From positions 1 to 6,672 of the forward strand of contig JALNYD010000154.1 of assembly GCA_023230025.1 (NCBI GenBank): a DNA stretch of 6,672 nt, in the 5' to 3' direction. Below are positions 3,821-6,672 of this stretch, one piece after another. The stretch is from Candidatus Cloacimonadota bacterium (GTDB taxonomy: Bacteria; Cloacimonadota; Cloacimonadia; Cloacimonadales; Cloacimonadaceae). How positions within the stretch are numbered: the stretch's first letter is position 1; each line of letters opens with the position of its first letter. Below the pieces are notes generated by a model. The model searched no databases and was not told the DNA's origin. It worked only from the letters and a program-made list of their open reading frames with translations. The position numbers were made by a program, and so were the translations under genes.

Positions 3821-6672
3821 TTAGCTTTTCTGCACCTTAAGCAGCACCGATTTGCCATTGAGATCAAGTTCCTGCATTTGCTCCAAAGCCTTGAAGTCAA
3901 TTGCATCACAGAGGGTTTCATTCATGATGTAATCCCGGTATTCCTCTACTGCCGTGCGAACTTCCTCATCGGCCGTGAGATTGACTTGGACGCGATCCAT
4001 AATCTCAAAACCTTGCTCCTTACGGGAATACTGGATTTTATTGATCAATTCGCGGGCATATCCTTCACGAATCAAAGCTTCAGTGAGAGTGGTATCCAGC
4101 GCCACAAAGATATCTTTCATGCTGGCAAACACATAGCCCTCGCGGGGCAGGATTTGCACCAACAGATCTTCGGGAACCAGGCTGATATTCTCATCACCCA
4201 TATGCAGAATATATCCACCCTCTTTGGCAAAAGCTCTGAGAGCATCTGCTCCATTTACCTTTGCTAAAGCTGCAGCGATGGCTTTCATCTTGTTGCCAAA
4301 CTTGGGTCCCATCACCTTGAATTGGGGCTTCAATTCATACTGCACAAAATCGCTGTCTTCTTCCACGTACTGAATATCGTGGATGTTCACCTCTTCCTTG
4401 ACCAGCTCCGGCATGGCTTGAATTGAAGCGCGAAGCCTGGCTGGAACATACATGGTTCCAAGCGGTTGACGAATCTTGATCTGGCACTCACCGCGGGCAG
4501 TTCTGCCCAGGGATACCACATCAATCACAGCCTGCATTCTTTCTTCCAAAGCAGCATCGATGTAGCTGGGATCACTTTGCGGGTAATCGGTCAGATGCAC
4601 ACTTTCAGCGCCAGTAAGCCCCTGATAAAGCTCTTCCGCCAGATATGGCACAAAAGGCGCAATCAATTTGCAGATCTCTGCCAAAACCGCATGCAAAGTG
4701 CGATAGGCCTCGATCTTGTCCTCATTCAAATCAAAAGACCAGAATCTGCGGCGCGAACGACGCACATACCAGTTTGAAAGCTCATCGATCACAAAATCCT
4801 GAATCGCGCGAACACTGCGAGTAAACTCATAGACATCAGTATAATCCCGCACCTGCCCGATCAGGGTGTTTAAACGTGAGATGATCCAGCGATCGATCTC
4901 AGCCGTTCTTTGCCAATTCTGAGCATACTTATTGGCATCAAAGCCATCGATATTGGCATAGGTAACATAAAATGAATAGACATTTTTGAGGGTGCCGATA
5001 AACTTGCTGAGGATCTCACGTACACCATCTACATCAAAACGCGTGGGAACCCAGGGTGGGCTTACTTCCAGAAGATACCAACGGATGGCATCAGCACCAT
5101 AATCCTGCATGAGCTGAATGGGGTCAACACTGTTGCCCTTGCTCTTGCTCATCTTCTGGCCGTTTTTGTCCAAAATCAGATCATTGACCAGGCAGCTCTT
5201 GTAAGATGATTCTCCCTTTAGCAGGGTAGCAATCGTGAGCATGCTGTAAAACCAGCCACGGGTTTGATCGATACCTTCGGAGATGAAATCTGCAGGGAAC
5301 AGCTCGCTATCAAAGCGCTCGACATTCTCGAAAGGATAGTGCCATTGGGCAAAGGGCATAGCTCCGCTATCAAACCAGCAGTCAATCACTTCCGGAGTGC
5401 GGTGCATGGCTTTGCCACACTTTTCACAAGTGAGCAACACTTCATCGATGTAGGGACGATGCAATTCAATATCTTCCGAAACGGCTTCCCCGGAGGCCTT
5501 CCTGCCTCGTTTTGCCAGTTCTTTGCGTGAACCCACGGAGCTCTTGTGACCACATTCATCGCAAACCCAGATGTTCAGGGGAGTGCCCCAGAACCGGTCG
5601 CGGGATAGAGCCCAATCCACGTTGTTCTCCAGCCATTCGCCAAAGCGCTTCTCGCCTACAAAGGAGGGATACCACTTGATCTTGGCGTTGTTGGCAAGCA
5701 ATTGATCGCGGAACTGTGTGGTGCGGATATACCAGCTTTCACGGGCATAATAGATCAGGGGACTGCTGCAGCGCCAACAATGCGGATAATTGTGCTTGAT
5801 CTGCTCGCGGCGATACAAAGCGCCGCTTTCCTTGAGATTTCGGATGATATCTTTATCTGCTGTTTTGACAAATACACCAGCCCAGGGAGTAACAACGGCA
5901 TTGAACTTGCCTTCGGCATCCACTGGATTCACAAAGGGCAGATCATATTTTACGCCCAAAGAGTAGTCATCCGCTCCAAAGGCAGGAGCAGTGTGTACAA
6001 TACCCGTTCCATCACTCATTGTGACGTAATCCGCCAAACCGATGAACCAGGCTGCTTTGTCCACTTCAACAAAGCTGAACAAAGGCTCATACCTCTTGTG
6101 TTCCAAGCTTTTACCGGCAAACTCATCGATGATCTGATATTCTCCCTCCAAAACCGAGAGGCGGGCTTTGGCCAGGATCAGATAAACATCCTGGTGCAAG
6201 ACCTTTACATAGGTCTCATCCGGATGCACTGCCAGCGCTACGTTCGAGATCAGAGTCCAGGGCGTGGTAGTCCAGGCCAGATAGTAGGTGTTATCCTCGT
6301 CTATGGCCTTGAACTTCACATACACGGATGGATCTTCCACATCGCGGTAGCCCTGAGCTACTTCATGCGAAGAAAGCGGAGTTCCGCAGGAAGGGCAATA
6401 TGGCACAATCTTGTGTGCTTTATAGATCAGATCACGCTTAAAGAAATCGTTCAGAATCCACCAGACGGATTCAATATAGTTATTATCAAGAGTGATATAG
6501 GGATTGTCGAGATCGATCCAATAGGCCATGAGCTGAGTCATTTCGCGCCAGAGTTTCTCATAGGAAAACACGGAATCACGACAGCGGGCACAAAACTCCT
6601 CCACGCCGTATTCTTCGATGCCGCGTTTATCTTCCAGGCCAAGGAGCTTTTCCACTTCAATCTCCACAGGCA
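3821..6672 (-). CDS. ileS: Isoleucyl-tRNA synthetase, eukaryote-like (IleS2-type) class, N-terminus outside the window
   Basis: Charges tRNA-Ile with isoleucine in the cytosol and edits mischarged valine. About 950 residues are visible. The frame is open to the edge: the residues read PVEIEVEK, matching the conserved GLPVE-EVEK segment that follows the HIGH region, so roughly 85-90 N-terminal residues, including HIGH, are missing. Counting from the Val at 6665-6667, the CP1 editing domain shows WTTTPWTL (132-139) and GTGIVHTAPAFGADDY (220-235). SRDRFWGTPL (355-364), WFDSG (431-435) and DQTRGWFY (467-474) follow, then KMSKSKGN (505-512), the ATP-binding loop. NWYVRRSRRRFW (632-643) belongs to the anticodon-binding domain. 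CxxC pairs lie at 91/94, 297/300, 369/372 and 414/417. SRDRFWGTPL replaces the E. coli-type SRQR-WGVP. The end is a DUF5915-like tail (KPQFKVMGPKFG, 780-791) without the C-terminal zinc finger of the E. coli class. Both traits place it in the IleS2-type class. It appears to be the upstream gene of a unit with the pseudokinase gene. Confidence 0.97.
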   Translation of the reverse strand, partial: PVEIEVEKLLGLEDKRGIEEYGVEEFCARCRDSVFSYEKLWREMTQLMAYWIDLDNPYITLDNNYIESVWWILNDFFKRDLIYKAHKIVPYCPSCGTPLSSHEVAQGYRDVEDPSVYVKFKAIDEDNTYYLAWTTTPWTLISNVALAVHPDETYVKVLHQDVYLILAKARLSVLEGEYQIIDEFAGKSLEHKRYEPLFSFVEVDKAAWFIGLADYVTMSDGTGIVHTAPAFGADDYSLGVKYDLPFVNPVDAEGKFNAVVTPWAGVFVKTADKDIIRNLKESGALYRREQIKHNYPHCWRCSSPLIYYARESWYIRTTQFRDQLLANNAKIKWYPSFVGEKRFGEWLENNVDWALSRDRFWGTPLNIWVCDECGHKSSVGSRKELAKRGRKASGEAVSEDIELHRPYIDEVLLTCEKCGKAMHRTPEVIDCWFDSGAMPFAQWHYPFENVERFDSELFPADFISEGIDQTRGWFYSMLTIATLLKGESSYKSCLVNDLILDKNGQKMSKSKGNSVDPIQLMQDYGADAIRWYLLEVSPPWVPTRFDVDGVREILSKFIGTLKNVYSFYVTYANIDGFDANKYAQNWQRTAEIDRWIISRLNTLIGQVRDYTDVYEFTRSVRAIQDFVIDELSNWYVRRSRRRFWSFDLNEDKIEAYRTLHAVLAEICKLIAPFVPYLAEELYQGLTGAESVHLTDYPQSDPSYIDAALEERMQAVIDVVSLGRTARGECQIKIRQPLGTMYVPARLRASIQAMPELVKEEVNIHDIQYVEEDSDFVQYELKPQFKVMGPKFGNKMKAIAAALAKVNGADALRAFAKEGGYILHMGDENISLVPEDLLVQILPREGYVFASMKDIFVALDTTLTEALIREGYARELINKIQYSRKEQGFEIMDRVQVNLTADEEVRTAVEEYRDYIMNETLCDAIDFKALEQMQELDLNGKSVLLKVQKS

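Noticed and set aside
3326..4267. Long plus-strand open frame (313 codons)
   Set aside because: It lies opposite the pseudokinase gene and the 3' end of ileS, both supported by strong motifs. Its translation shows no recognisable domain.
6665..6667. GTG as the start of ileS
   Set aside because: The frame stays open to the window edge and this Val belongs to the conserved PVE-EVEK segment, so the gene continues beyond the window.

Overview
The window is bacterial. It has compact intron-free genes, strong Shine-Dalgarno sequences (AGGAG, AGGAGG) and moderate GC. A eukaryote-like class of isoleucyl-tRNA synthetase, a protein ending in a formylglycine-generating-enzyme (FGE)-like domain, and a DUF4143 ATPase would fit the FCB group, perhaps Cloacimonadota. 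That placement is only a guess, because none of the three genes is diagnostic.

Layout. Almost everything lies on the minus strand. At the right edge is ileS, whose N-terminus is cut off by the window end. After a 36-nt gap comes a large membrane protein. Its conserved coding frame runs well upstream of the first ordinary start codon, back to an AUA (or AUC) codon placed behind a perfect AGGAGG. This extension supplies a four-cysteine zinc ribbon and the first strand of a kinase fold. The full protein is zinc ribbon, degenerate kinase (pseudokinase), one transmembrane helix, disordered linker, FGE-like domain. A probable rho-independent terminator follows its stop. A 414-nt non-coding stretch (1349-1762) then holds several short perfect hairpins and the control region of the next minus-strand gene, an AAA/DUF4143 ATPase. 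That gene converges on the 3' end of a plus-strand gene cut by the left edge.

How the genes relate. ileS and the pseudokinase gene look like one transcription unit ending at the terminator near 1704-1742. Co-transcription does not prove a shared function. The membrane protein lacks the catalytic residues of both enzyme families it resembles, so it is more likely a binding, scaffolding or sensing protein that links the cytoplasm to the outside of the membrane. The ATPase has its own upstream region, with promoter-like hexamers and a near-perfect dyad just before its ribosome binding site, and appears to be an independent unit.

The most notable points are the non-standard start with its hidden N-terminal domain, the doubly inactive domain architecture of the same protein, and the hairpin-rich intergenic block.
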